From assembly GCF_035917575.1 (NCBI RefSeq), contig NZ_CP109090.1:2046001-2110000 (forward strand): DNA of 64,000 nucleotides, in the 5' to 3' direction. Positions 7,819-16,389 of this stretch are shown piece after piece. Within the stretch, counting starts at the first letter, position 1. The number at the start of each line of letters is the position of its first letter. This DNA is from Streptomyces sp. NBC_01788 (GTDB taxonomy: Bacteria > Actinomycetota > Actinomycetes > Streptomycetales > Streptomycetaceae). The notes under the pieces were generated by a model, which worked only from the letters and a program-made list of their open reading frames with translations, searched no databases and was not told where the DNA came from. The translations under genes were made by a program, and so were the position numbers.

Positions 7819-8916
7819 TCAGCCGGCCACCCTGCCGTTCAGGACCACCCGCCTTGGCGCCGCCAGCACGCGGACGTCCGCTCGTGGGTCCTCGTCGTAG
7901 ACGACGAGGTCGGCGGGGGCGCCCTCGGTCAGGCCGGGGCGGCCGAGCCAGGCGCGGGCGGCCCAGGTGGTCGCGGAGAGGGCCTGAAGGGGCGGGATGC
8001 CGGCCTTGACCAGTTCGGCGACCTCGGCCGCCGCCAGGCCGTGGGGCAGGGAGCCGCCGGCGTCGGTGCCGACGTAGACCGGGATGCCGGCGTCGTAGGC
8101 GTCCCGGACCGTGTCGTAGCGGCGCTCGTGCAGCCGGCGCATATGCGCCGACCAGCGCGGGAACTTGGTCTCGCCACCGTCGGCGAGACGGGGGAAGGTG
8201 GCGATGTTGACGAGGGTGGGGACGATCGCGACACCGCGTTCGGCGAAGAGCGGGATCAGGTCCTCGGTCAGGCCCGTGGCGTGCTCGATGCAGTCGATGC
8301 CCGCCTCGACCAGGTCACGCAGGGAGTCCTCCGCGAAACAGTGGGCCGTCACACGCGCGCCCAGGCGGTGGGCCTCCGCTATCGCCGCCTCGACCGCCTC
8401 GCGCGGCCAGCAGGCCGAAAGGTCGCCGAGGTCGCGGTCGATCCAGTCGCCGACCAGCTTCACCCAGCCGTCGCCGCGCCGGGCCTCCTGGGCGACATAG
8501 GCGACCAGGTCCTCCGGTTCGATCTCCCAGGCGTAGTTGCGGATGTAGCGGCGGGTGCGGGCGATGTGGCGGCCCGCACGGATGATCTTCGGCAGGTCCT
8601 CGCGCTCGTCGATCCAGCGGGTGTCCGAGGGCGAACCCGCGTCCCGCAGGAGGAGGGTGCCCGCGTCGCGGTCGTTGAGCGCCTGCTTCTCCGAGACGTC
8701 GTCGGGCACCGGTCCGTGCTCGTCGAGGCCCACGTGGCAGTGCGCGTCGACCAGGCCGGGCAGCACCCAGCCCTCGACGGTCCTCACATCGGAGGCGCCG
8801 GCGGGACGGTCGTAGGAGATCCGGCCGTCGACCACCCACAGCTCGTCCCGGACCTGATCGTCGTCCGGGCCGACGAGCACCCGACCCTTCACGTGCAGCA
8901 CCGCGCGATCGCTCAT
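7819..8916 (-). CDS. amidohydrolase family protein
   Basis: About 365 residues, TIM-barrel amidohydrolase of the imidazolonepropionase-like group. Metal ligands are visible: GLVDAHCHVG (HxH, residues ~56-64), a lysine-containing WVKLVGDW (~152), TAHCFAED (~193), IEHATGL (~212) and the catalytic Asp in YVGTDAGGS (~284). Beta-rich N- and C-terminal strands flank the barrel, the latter ending in ADLVVYDEDPRADVRV. It should hydrolyse a cyclic amide, ester or similar small molecule in the cytoplasm; the substrate cannot be told. The ATG at 8916 (MSDRAVLHVKG) is preferred over one 18 codons upstream. It is divergent from the aminotransferase gene at 9044. Confidence 0.85.
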   Translation of the reverse strand: MSDRAVLHVKGRVLVGPDDDQVRDELWVVDGRISYDRPAGASDVRTVEGWVLPGLVDAHCHVGLDEHGPVPDDVSEKQALNDRDAGTLLLRDAGSPSDTRWIDEREDLPKIIRAGRHIARTRRYIRNYAWEIEPEDLVAYVAQEARRGDGWVKLVGDWIDRDLGDLSACWPREAVEAAIAEAHRLGARVTAHCFAEDSLRDLVEAGIDCIEHATGLTEDLIPLFAERGVAIVPTLVNIATFPRLADGGETKFPRWSAHMRRLHERRYDTVRDAYDAGIPVYVGTDAGGSLPHGLAAAEVAELVKAGIPPLQALSATTWAARAWLGRPGLTEGAPADLVVYDEDPRADVRVLAAPRRVVLNGRVAG

Positions 8917-9043
8917 GCACCGCACCCTAATCAGCCCGCGCCCGCTGCGGACCACCCGGTCCGAGGTCACCGGTTGAAAGCGGGGCAGACCCGCCGACTA
9001 CGCTCGGTGCGTCCGTCCTCGCCCGTACGAAGAGAGCACCGCC

Positions 9044-10147
9044 GTGACCAACCCGTTCCTGGACCTCGCTCCGCTGAGCGCCGACCGCTTCGCCTCGATC
9101 GAGGACCGGGTGGCGCGGCTGCTGGCCACCGAGCAGGATGTCGTGATCATGCAGGGCGAGGCGCTGCTGCCGCTGGAGGGCGCGATCAGGGGCACGGCCG
9201 GTCCCGGCACGACCGCGCTGAACGTGATCACCGGGCCGTACGGGCAGACGTTCGGCAACTGGCTGCGCGACTGCGGCGCGACGGTGTACGACCTGTCCGT
9301 GCCGTACCACACGGCGGTCACGGCGGACCAGGTCAGGGAGGCCTTCGCCGAGCACCCGGAGATCGACTTCGTGTCGCTGGTGCACGCGGAGGCGGCGACG
9401 GGCAACACCAACCCGGTCGCGGAGATCGGCGAGGCCGTGGCGGAGCAGGGCGCCCTGTTCTACCTGGACGCCGTGGCCTCGGTCGGCGCGGAGCCGGTGC
9501 TGCCGGACGCGTGGGGTGTGGACCTCTGTGTGATCGGGGCGCAGAAGGCGATGGGCGGGCCGGCCGGGGTGTCGGCGGTGTCGGTCAGCGAGCGCGCCTG
9601 GGCCCGGATGGCGGCGAACCCGCACGCGCCGCGCCGCTCCTACCTGTCCCTGCTGGACTGGAAGGAGCGCTGGCTCGACGGCGGCCGCAAGGCGCTGCTG
9701 CACGCGCCCGCGCAGTTGGAGATGCTGGCCCTCGAGGCCTGTCTCGAGCGCATCGAGACGGCCGGCCTGGACGCCGTGATGGACCGCCACCGCCGCGCCG
9801 CCGCGGCGACCCGCGCGGGTGCTCGGGCCCTCGGCGCGGGCCTGGAGCCGTACGTGCACCAGGCGTCGGAGGCGGCCCCGGTCGCCACCACCCTGCGGGC
9901 CCCGTCGGACGTCGATGCCTCCGAGCTGGTGGCCCGCGCCCTGGAGACCGGCCCCGCCCTCCCGCTGGCCGCGGGCGGCGGCCCGCTCGCCAAGGAGATG
10001 ATCCGCGTCAACCACTACGGGCCCGACGCCACCCAGGACGTCGTCGAGGCCGCCCTGACGGCCCTGGCCGCCGCCCTGACGGGCAACGGCGCGACCGTGG
10101 ACGTCGAGGCCGCCCGGCAGGCGGCCGCGAAGGCCTGGCAGCGGTAG
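9044..10147 (+). CDS. class V aminotransferase (alanine/serine-glyoxylate type)
   Basis: A 367-residue fold type I PLP enzyme. VIMQGEALLPLEGAIRG near residue 35, NVITGPYGQTFGNWL (~64) and the PLP-lysine motif CVIGAQKAMGGPAGVSAV (~163-180, Lys within GAQKAM) match alanine-glyoxylate/serine-pyruvate aminotransferases. The likely role is moving an amino group between a small amino acid and a keto acid in the cytoplasm. It starts with GTG at 9044 after a moderate ribosome site. A short GC hairpin (gcgggc/gcccgc, 10152-10168) follows the stop. It lies directly before the ectoine operon; a link to amino-donor supply for ectoine is possible but not shown. Confidence 0.85.
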   Translation: MTNPFLDLAPLSADRFASIEDRVARLLATEQDVVIMQGEALLPLEGAIRGTAGPGTTALNVITGPYGQTFGNWLRDCGATVYDLSVPYHTAVTADQVREAFAEHPEIDFVSLVHAEAATGNTNPVAEIGEAVAEQGALFYLDAVASVGAEPVLPDAWGVDLCVIGAQKAMGGPAGVSAVSVSERAWARMAANPHAPRRSYLSLLDWKERWLDGGRKALLHAPAQLEMLALEACLERIETAGLDAVMDRHRRAAAATRAGARALGAGLEPYVHQASEAAPVATTLRAPSDVDASELVARALETGPALPLAAGGGPLAKEMIRVNHYGPDATQDVVEAALTALAAALTGNGATVDVEAARQAAAKAWQR

Positions 10148-10519
10148 GCGCGCGGGCATCGGGCCCGCATTCTCCGGAATCGGACGGACAGGGCTCACAA
10201 AACTCACAGAGATTATTGGCGAGACAATTCAGTAATTCAATTCTGGGCAGCCTCCCATTTTCTCCTGCCCCGTTTCCCGGGACGTAAACGCAGAGATTTC
10301 ACGAACACCCGGCGACACAATTCGAAGACCGCCGGGAGGGTTGCGTGATTGTGACGCACTCCACAGACGCGACCCTTTTGCCCAGTAATTAAGGGGCAAA
10401 CACTCCCATATCGCCACCCTCTCGCGCGATCACGCGCTCGCGCGATAACACATGCGCGCGGTTCAAGTAAGGCTCTTGGGCGATGCATTTTTGAATTCCG
10501 CTCGGTAAGTTCATTCCAC
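10148..10519 (+). promoter_or_regulatory. upstream region of the ectoine operon with repeated palindromic element
   Basis: A 372-base gene-free stretch that is clearly more AT-rich than its surroundings. It contains two copies of the 10-mer ctcgcgcgat at 10421-10430 and 10437-10446 (16-base period), each holding the self-complementary tcgcgcga. Runs such as cagtaattaagggg (10382-10395) and gcatttttgaattcc (10486-10500) could hold promoter elements. I could not assign a single -35/-10 pair with confidence. It should carry the osmotic or stress control of ectABCD. Confidence 0.55.
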
Positions 10520-11059
10520 ATGACTGCCGCCCAAGCAGACCTGCATTCCCCCCGCACAGAATTGCCGGAGGCACCCCGCATCGAGCGTCCATCCCCCGCC
10601 GACGGCGCCGCACTCTGGCGACTGGCGAAGGAATCCGGGACGCTCGATGTGAACTCCTCGTACAGCTACCTCCTCTGGTGCCGCGACTTCGCCGCCACGT
10701 CCGCGGTGGCGCGCGGAGCCGACGGCGAGCCGGTCGGTTTCGTCACCGGGTACGTGCGGCCCGACCGTCCGCACACCCTGCTCGTGTGGCAGGTGGCCGT
10801 GGACGCCGGCCACCGCGGACAGGGCCTGGCCGCCCGGCTGCTGGACGCGCTCACCGCCCGGGTCGCCGCCGAGCGCGGGCTCACCTCCCTGGAGACCACG
10901 ATCACCCCGGGCAACACCGCCTCCGAGCGGCTCTTCACCTCCTACGCCGCCCGGCACGGCGCCACGGTCGAGCGCGAGGTCCTGTTCGGGACCGAGCAGT
11001 TCCCGGACGGGCCGCACGACCCGGAGGTCCTCCACCGGATCGGTCCGCTCTCCTTCTGA
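10520..11059 (+). CDS. ectA: L-2,4-diaminobutyrate acetyltransferase
   Basis: EctA acetylates the gamma-amino group of L-2,4-diaminobutyrate, the second committed step of ectoine synthesis. The 179-residue protein has the GNAT fold: VNSSYSYLLWCRDFAATS (residues ~37-54) is the EctA substrate region, GFVTGYVRPD (~73) a core strand, and VAVDAGHRGQGLAARLLD (~93-110) the acetyl-CoA motif. SLETTITPGNTASERLF (~121) is also typical of EctA. It is the first gene of the ectABCD operon; ectB follows after 96 bases. The ATG at 10520 has only a weak ribosome site, and the N-terminal ~20 residues are variable in the family. Confidence 0.95.
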   Translation: MTAAQADLHSPRTELPEAPRIERPSPADGAALWRLAKESGTLDVNSSYSYLLWCRDFAATSAVARGADGEPVGFVTGYVRPDRPHTLLVWQVAVDAGHRGQGLAARLLDALTARVAAERGLTSLETTITPGNTASERLFTSYAARHGATVEREVLFGTEQFPDGPHDPEVLHRIGPLSF

Positions 11060-11101
11060 CCGCGGCCCCTCCGGCCGGCTTCCGGTCCCAGCCACCTCTC
11101 C

Positions 11102-11135
11102 GCCTCCCCTTCACTCCCGCCTCCCCTTCACTCCC
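11102..11135 (+). repeat. 17-bp tandem duplication in the ectA-ectB spacer
   Basis: gcctccccttcactccc occurs twice head to tail just before the ectB ribosome site (gaggag, 11141-11146). Confidence 0.6.
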
Positions 11136-11155
11136 CCACCGAGGAGCGATTCGCC

Positions 11156-12427
11156 GTGACCATCACCCAGCCCGACCTGAGCGTCTTCGAGACCCTGGAG
11201 TCCGAGGTGCGCAGCTACTGCCGCGGCTGGCCCACCGTCTTCGACCACGCGCGCGGCAGCCGTATGTACGACGAGGACGGCCACGAGTACCTCGACTTCT
11301 TCGCGGGCGCGGGCTCGCTCAACTACGGCCACAACAACCCGGTGCTGAAACGGGCGTTGATCGACTACCTGGAGCGCGACGGGGTCACCCACGGGCTCGA
11401 CATGTCGACCACCGCCAAGCGCACGTTCCTCCAGACCTTCCAGAACCTGGTCCTGCGCCCCCGCGACCTGCCGTACAAGGTGATGTTCCCGGGCCCGACC
11501 GGCACCAACGCCGTGGAGTCGGCGCTGAAGCTGGCCCGCAAGGTCAAGGGGCGCGAGGCGATCGTGTCCTTCACGAACGCCTTCCACGGCATGTCGCTGG
11601 GTTCCCTGGCCGTCACCGGGAACGCCTTCAAGCGGGCCGGCGCCGGCATCCCGCTCGTGCACGGCACGCCCATGCCGTTCGACAACTACTTCGACGGCAA
11701 GGTCCCGGACTTCCTGTGGTTCGAACGGCTGCTGGAGGACCAGGGCTCCGGTCTCAACAAGCCGGCCGCCGTGATCGTCGAGACCGTGCAGGGCGAGGGC
11801 GGCATCAACGTCGCCAGGCCCGAGTGGCTGCGCGCGCTCAAGGAGCTGTGCGAGCGGCAGGACATGCTGCTGATCGTCGACGACATCCAGATGGGGTGCG
11901 GGCGCACCGGGGCCTTCTTCTCCTTCGAGGAGGCGGGGATCGTGCCCGACATCGTCACCGTCTCCAAGTCCATCAGCGGCTACGGCCTGCCGATGTCGCT
12001 GTGCCTGTTCCGGCCGGAGCTGGACGTGTGGGAGCCGGGCGAGCACAACGGCACCTTCCGCGGCAACAACCCGGCGTTCGTCACGGCCTCCGCCGCGCTG
12101 GAGGCCTACTGGACGGACGGCTCGGCGATGGAGAAGCAGACCCGCGCCCGCGGTGAGCGGCTGGAGCAGTGGCTGATCTCCATCACCGAGGAGAACCTCG
12201 CGGACGTCAGGGAGTACCGGGGCCGGGGTCTGGTCTGGGGCCTGGAGTTCCGCGACCCGGAGCGGGCCGGGCGGATCGCGCGGCGCGCCTTCGACCTCGG
12301 GCTGCTGATCGAGACGTCGGGCCCGCAGGGCGAGGTCGTCAAGCTGCTGCCGGCGCTGACCATCACCGCCGACGAGCTGGACGAGGGCATGAGCATCCTC
12401 GCCCGCGCGGCCCGCGAGACCGCCTGA
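11156..12427 (+). CDS. ectB: diaminobutyrate--2-oxoglutarate transaminase
   Basis: EctB makes L-2,4-diaminobutyrate from aspartate semialdehyde with glutamate as amino donor, the entry step of ectoine synthesis. The 423-residue class III aminotransferase shows [15 protein letters not shown] (~44-58), the PLP region [16 protein letters not shown] (~108), [14 protein letters not shown] (~143), [15 protein letters not shown] (~236-250) and the PLP lysine in [12 protein letters not shown] (~265-276). The start is GTG at 11156, with GAGGAG nine bases upstream. Second gene of the operon. Confidence 0.96.
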   Translation: MTITQPDLSVFETLESEVRSYCRGWPTVFDHARGSRMYDEDGHEYLDFFAGAGSLNYGHNNPVLKRALIDYLERDGVTHGLDMSTTAKRTFLQTFQNLVLRPRDLPYKVMFPGPTGTNAVESALKLARKVKGREAIVSFTNAFHGMSLGSLAVTGNAFKRAGAGIPLVHGTPMPFDNYFDGKVPDFLWFERLLEDQGSGLNKPAAVIVETVQGEGGINVARPEWLRALKELCERQDMLLIVDDIQMGCGRTGAFFSFEEAGIVPDIVTVSKSISGYGLPMSLCLFRPELDVWEPGEHNGTFRGNNPAFVTASAALEAYWTDGSAMEKQTRARGERLEQWLISITEENLADVREYRGRGLVWGLEFRDPERAGRIARRAFDLGLLIETSGPQGEVVKLLPALTITADELDEGMSILARAARETA

Positions 12428-12438
12428 CCACCAGGCCG

Positions 12439-12470
12439 CAGAGCCGCAGAGCCACAGAGCCACAGAGAAC
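12439..12470 (+). repeat. 8-bp tandem repeat in the ectB-ectC spacer
   Basis: Units cagagccg, cagagcca, cagagcca and a degenerate cagagaac follow each other directly after the ectB stop. It is non-coding and lies upstream of the ectC ribosome site (aaggagg, 12486-12492). Confidence 0.6.
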
Positions 12471-12503
12471 CGGAAACAACCACGCAAGGAGGCACGCGAC
12501 ACC

Positions 12504-12908
12504 GTGATCGTCCGTTCGTTCAAGGACATCGAAGGCACCGACCGGCATGTGAAGGCCGCGTCCGGCACCTGGGAGAGCAAGCGCATCGTCCTCGCCAAGG
12601 AGAAGGTCGGCTTCTCCGTGCACGAGACGATCCTGTACGCGGGCACGGAGACATCGATGTGGTACGCCAACCACATCGAGGCCGTCGTCTGTGTCGAGGG
12701 CGAGGCCGAGCTGACCGACCGCGAGACCGGGAAGACGTACACGATCACGCCCGGCACCATGTACCTCCTCGACGGCCACGAGCGGCACACGCTCCGCGTC
12801 AAGGAGGACTTCCGCTGCATCTGCGTGTTCAACCCGCCCGTCACGGGCCGGGAGGACCACGACGAGAACGGCGTCTATCCCCTGCTCACCGAGGACGAGG
12901 AGGTGTGA
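12504..12908 (+). CDS. ectC: ectoine synthase
   Basis: EctC closes N-gamma-acetyl-diaminobutyrate to ectoine. The 134-residue cupin shows the usual start [37 protein letters not shown] (here residues ~37-57, broken across two strands) and the metal-site region [13 protein letters not shown] (~89-101). Length and all conserved blocks match the family. The GTG start follows AAGGAGG. The stop overlaps the GTG start of ectD by 4 bases, so ectC and ectD are translationally coupled. Confidence 0.97.
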   Translation: MIVRSFKDIEGTDRHVKAASGTWESKRIVLAKEKVGFSVHETILYAGTETSMWYANHIEAVVCVEGEAELTDRETGKTYTITPGTMYLLDGHERHTLRVKEDFRCICVFNPPVTGREDHDENGVYPLLTEDEEV

Positions 12909-13804
12909 GCACGACCATGCGCAACGTCACCGATCCGTACCCCACCCGCGGCACCACCGAGGTGACCACTCCCCGCCAGGACCCGGTCGTCTGGGGCTCC
13001 CCCGACACACCCGGACCGACCGACACCACCGGCCTCCAGGCGTTCGAGCGTGACGGCTTCCTCGCCGTCGACCAGCTGATCACCGAGGACGAGGTGGCCG
13101 TCTACCGGCGCGAGCTGGAGCGGCTGGTGAGCGATCCGGGGATCCGCGCCGACGAACGCTCCATCGTGGAGCCGAAGTCCAAGGAGATCCGCTCGGTCTT
13201 CGAAGTCCACCGGATCAGCGAGGTGTTCGCCGCTCTGGTGCGCGACGAGCGCGTCGTCGGGCGGGCCCGGCAGATCCTCGGCTCGGACGTCTACGTCCAC
13301 CAGTCGCGGATCAACGTCAAGCCGGGCTTCGGGGCCAGCGGCTTCTACTGGCACTCGGACTTCGAGACCTGGCACGCCGAGGACGGCCTGCCGAACATGC
13401 GGACGGTGTCCGTCTCGATCGCGCTGACCGAGAACCTCGACACCAACGGCGGCCTCATGATCATGCCGGGGTCGCACCGGACGTTCCTCGGCTGTGCGGG
13501 GGCCACGCCGAAGGACAACTACAAGAAGTCGCTGCAGATGCAGGACGCGGGCACGCCGTCCGACGAGGCACTGACCGCGATGGCCGGGCAGCACGGCGTC
13601 AAGCTGTTCACGGGCAGGGCGGGCTCCGCGACCTGGTTCGACTGCAACTGCATGCACGGCTCCGGCGACAACATCACGCCGTTCCCGCGCAGCAACGTGT
13701 TCATCGTGTTCAACAGCGTGGAGAACACGGCGGTCGAACCGTTCGCGGCGCCGGTACGGCGCCCGGAGTTCATCGGGGCACGGGACTTCACACCCGTGCG
13801 ATGA
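12905..13804 (+). CDS. ectD: ectoine hydroxylase
   Basis: EctD is a non-haem Fe(II), 2-oxoglutarate-dependent dioxygenase that converts ectoine to 5-hydroxyectoine. With the GTG start at 12905 it has 299 residues, the usual length. The EctD signature [15 protein letters not shown] (residues ~141-155) contains the His and Asp iron ligands, and the distal His lies in CMHGSGDN near residue 258. [12 protein letters not shown] and [13 protein letters not shown] are also conserved EctD blocks. An ATG at 12917 is an alternative start. Its presence means the strain can make 5-hydroxyectoine as well as ectoine. It ends the operon before a hairpin at 13819-13850. Confidence 0.95.
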   Translation: MSTTMRNVTDPYPTRGTTEVTTPRQDPVVWGSPDTPGPTDTTGLQAFERDGFLAVDQLITEDEVAVYRRELERLVSDPGIRADERSIVEPKSKEIRSVFEVHRISEVFAALVRDERVVGRARQILGSDVYVHQSRINVKPGFGASGFYWHSDFETWHAEDGLPNMRTVSVSIALTENLDTNGGLMIMPGSHRTFLGCAGATPKDNYKKSLQMQDAGTPSDEALTAMAGQHGVKLFTGRAGSATWFDCNCMHGSGDNITPFPRSNVFIVFNSVENTAVEPFAAPVRRPEFIGARDFTPVR

Positions 13805-13818
13805 GACGACGGACCGGT

Positions 13819-13850
13819 CGGGGCCTCCTCGTGTGGGACGGGAGGCTCCG
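13819..13850. terminator. hairpin between ectD and a convergent gene
   Basis: A 10-bp stem (cggggcctcc / ggaggctccg, one G-T pair) with a 12-base loop, 15 bases after the ectD stop and 28 bases before the end of the convergent aminotransferase gene. Confidence 0.6.
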
Positions 13851-13877
13851 GCCCGTGTCCGGATCCCGGCGCCGGCC

Positions 13878-14927
13878 TCAGCCGGCCAGCGCGTCCAGCA
13901 GGCGGTCGACGTCGGCGGGCGTGTTGTAGAGGTGGAAGGCGGCCCGCAGATTGCCCGCGCGCTGCGAGACCTCGATGCCCTTGGCGCTCAACTCGCCCTG
14001 GCGCGCGCCGAGTCCCGGCACGGCGACGATCGGGGAACCCGGCGCGGAGACCGGCTCGTGGCCGAGGGAGCGCAGCCCGGCGCGGAACCGGTCGGCGAGC
14101 GCGAGATCGTGGTCGCGTACGGCGGACACGCCGAGTTCCTCGACGAGTTCGAGCGAGCGGCGGGCTCCCGTGTAGCTGAGGAGGGCGGGGCTCTCGTCGA
14201 ACCGCCGTGCGGAGTGGGCGAGTTCCTCGATGGGGCCGTAGCAGCTGTCCCAGGGCCGCTCCCCCGCCACCCAGCCCGCGAACAGCGGGTTCAGGCCGCC
14301 GAGGTCGTCGGGGACGACCAGGAAGGCCACGCCTCGTGGGCACAGGAGCCACTTGAAGGCGACGGCGCTGACGTAGTCGTAGGCATTCGCGTCGAGGTCC
14401 AGCCAGCCGGCGGCCTGGGAGGCGTCGACGTAGACGCGCGCGCCGTGCTCGCGTGCGGCCGCGCGGATGGCGGGCAGGTCGGCGACGCGGCCGTCGGCCG
14501 ACTGTGCGGCGCTCACCGCGACCAGGGCCGTGCCGGGCCGTACCGACTCGGCGATCCGTTCCAGTGGCGCGCTGCGCACCTTCAGGTGCCGGCGGACGTG
14601 GAAGGGGTTCACCACGGAGCTGAAGTCGCCGTCCACGGTGAGGACTTCGGCGCCCTCGGGCAACGCTGCGGCGATCAGCCCGGTGTAGACGGCGACGGAG
14701 GCCCCGACCGCCACGCGGCGCTCCGGCACCTTCATCAGGCGGGCGAAGGAGGCGCGGGCGGCCTCGACGTCGGCGAACATGTCGGTCGGCTGCCCGGAGG
14801 CGGCCGCCGTCACGGCGGTGCCCAGGGCCTCCACCGTGCGGGCGGGCAGGAGACCGAGGGACGCGCTGTTGAGATACGTGGTCTTCGGGGCGAACTCGGC
14901 GCGGACGAGGGTCTCGAAGGTTTCCAT
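13878..14927 (-). CDS. class V aminotransferase (cysteine desulfurase-like group)
   Basis: About 349 residues, PLP-dependent. YLNSASLGLLPARTVEAL at the N-terminus, VDGDFSSVVNPF (~110), VSAAQSADGRVADLP (~150-164), YVDASQAAGWLDLD (~176) and the PLP lysine in AVAFKWLLCPRG (~199-210) place it with class V aminotransferases close to the CsdA/kynureninase-like branch. No zinc or FeS-cluster partners are nearby, so a role in FeS assembly is not suggested. The ATG at 14927 (METFETLV) is preferred; a start at 14963 would add 12 residues. It runs convergent to the ectoine operon. Substrate unknown. Confidence 0.8.
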   Translation of the reverse strand: METFETLVRAEFAPKTTYLNSASLGLLPARTVEALGTAVTAAASGQPTDMFADVEAARASFARLMKVPERRVAVGASVAVYTGLIAAALPEGAEVLTVDGDFSSVVNPFHVRRHLKVRSAPLERIAESVRPGTALVAVSAAQSADGRVADLPAIRAAAREHGARVYVDASQAAGWLDLDANAYDYVSAVAFKWLLCPRGVAFLVVPDDLGGLNPLFAGWVAGERPWDSCYGPIEELAHSARRFDESPALLSYTGARRSLELVEELGVSAVRDHDLALADRFRAGLRSLGHEPVSAPGSPIVAVPGLGARQGELSAKGIEVSQRAGNLRAAFHLYNTPADVDRLLDALAG

Positions 14928-15034
14928 GGGTCCACTGTGCGGTCCGTCGCGGCCCCCGTCCATTGCGCGTTTTTGCGCAGATCCGCGAAGGATTCCTTAT
15001 GAATCCGCCGTGACCTGCGGTTCGTCCGCGCCGC

Positions 15035-15757
15035 TCAGCTCCGCGGCACCGCGCATCCGTCCGGACCGCAGGCGTCCCCGTCGCTGTCGCCGCCCTGGAA
15101 GAGGGTCAGCGGGGAGCGCTCGCCCCATGCCTGGGTGAGGGCCTGGGTGAAGACCTCGGCGGGCTGGGCACCGGAGACGCCGTACTTCCGGTCGAGCACG
15201 AAGAACGGGACTCCGGAGGCTCCGAGTTGCGCGGCCTCCCGCTCGTCGGCACGGACCTCGGCGGCGTAGGCGTCGGTATCGGCGAGCACCTTCCGGACGG
15301 CGTCGGCGTCGAGTCCGGCGGCGACGGCCAGCTCCACCAGCCGTTCGCCGCCCTCGGTGAAGACGGACCGCTCCTCGGCGAAGTTCGCCCGGTACAGGGC
15401 GTCCAGCAGCTCACTCTGCCTGCCGTGCTCCTTGGCGAGGTGCAGCAGGCGGTGCATGTCGAAGGTGCTGCCGTGGTCCCGGCCCCGGGTGCGGTAGTCG
15501 AGGCCCTCGGCGGCGGCCTGCCGTCCGAGGTTGTCCTCGCCGTCGTGGGCCTGCGCCTCGCTCATTCCGTACTTCTTGGTGAGCATGGCGACCACCGGCT
15601 GCACGTCGTCCTTGGCCCGCCCCGGATCCAGCTCGAACGACCGGTGCACCACCTCGACCTGCTCCCGGTGCGGGAAGGCCGCGAGCGCCTTCTCGAAGCG
15701 CGCCTTCCCTACGTAGCACCAGGGACAGGCGATGTCCGACCAGATCTCGACGCGCAT
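15035..15757 (-). CDS. DsbA-family oxidoreductase, FrnE type
   Basis: About 240 residues with the thioredoxin-like FrnE layout: MRVEIWSDIACPWCYVGK at the N-terminus holds the CPWC redox motif (residues ~11-14), and the helical insert and the end (SGVPFFVLDRKYGVSGAQ) match the family. The cis-proline region is SGVPFF. There is no signal peptide, so it acts in the cytoplasm as a dithiol-disulfide oxidoreductase or isomerase. The C-terminal tail contains two cysteines (GDACGPDGCAV), an extra pair seen in several actinobacterial members. The ATG at 15757 is chosen because the conserved domain starts there; upstream codons to 15826 look non-coding. Confidence 0.88.
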   Translation of the reverse strand: MRVEIWSDIACPWCYVGKARFEKALAAFPHREQVEVVHRSFELDPGRAKDDVQPVVAMLTKKYGMSEAQAHDGEDNLGRQAAAEGLDYRTRGRDHGSTFDMHRLLHLAKEHGRQSELLDALYRANFAEERSVFTEGGERLVELAVAAGLDADAVRKVLADTDAYAAEVRADEREAAQLGASGVPFFVLDRKYGVSGAQPAEVFTQALTQAWGERSPLTLFQGGDSDGDACGPDGCAVPRS

Positions 15758-15836
15758 GCTCTCGGCTCTCTCCCGCTCGTACGGAAGCGGAGATGGACGA
15801 CCTCCGCCGGGTCCGTGAACGTTCAAGCAGCGGTTT

Positions 15837-16340
15837 TCATTCCCCGGTCACCGTGTAGCGCAGCCCCAGATGATGATCGCCCTCGACGGCGGGCCGCAGC
15901 GGATCCGGGGTCCAGCCACGCCGGGCGTAGAAGCGCCGCGCCCGTTCGTTGCCGGTGTGCACCTCCAGGACGGCCGTCCGCCTGCCCTCGGTGCGCCAGT
16001 GCTCGACGCAGGCCGCGTGCAGCGCCGTGCCGATGCCCGAGCCCCAGTGGCCGGGGTCGACGTGGAACTGCAACAGCGCGACCGTGTCCGCGGGGCCGTC
16101 GGGCGGGGTGCGGAAGGAGGCGACGGCGACAACGCGGCCCTGGTCGGCGGCGCACAGCACCTGGCCCTCGGCGCGGGCGATGGCCTCGCGCCACCGGGCG
16201 ATCCAGTCGGCATCGGCGTCCGGGACGCCGTCCGGGTAGTACGTTGCCCGCGCACGCAGCATCAGGCCCGCGACGGCCTCCGCCTCGGCGGGCACGGCCG
16301 TACGGATCACCAGGCGTCCGCTCGCACTCTCGTCGATCAT
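15837..16340 (-). CDS. GNAT family N-acetyltransferase
   Basis: About 167 residues. The acetyl-CoA-binding block is FHVDPGHWGSGIGTALHAAC (residues ~88-107), followed by TAVLEVHTGNERARRFYARR and GWTPD, the standard GNAT ending. The N-terminus (LVIRTAVPAEAEAVAGLM) is also typical. The target is unknown. The ATG at 16340 begins the conserved domain; the frame remains open upstream but without matching residues. It lies between the FrnE-like gene and the aldehyde dehydrogenase, all on the minus strand. Confidence 0.82.
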   Translation of the reverse strand: MIDESASGRLVIRTAVPAEAEAVAGLMLRARATYYPDGVPDADADWIARWREAIARAEGQVLCAADQGRVVAVASFRTPPDGPADTVALLQFHVDPGHWGSGIGTALHAACVEHWRTEGRRTAVLEVHTGNERARRFYARRGWTPDPLRPAVEGDHHLGLRYTVTGE

Positions 16341-16389
16341 GAGAGGGAGGACGCGGAGGCCCGGCGATCCGGTTCCGTACGGTGCGCGG

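Noticed and set aside
7498..10287. 929-codon open frame on the plus strand
   Set aside because: It covers the amidohydrolase and aminotransferase genes in the wrong frame or strand and has no domain-like segment.
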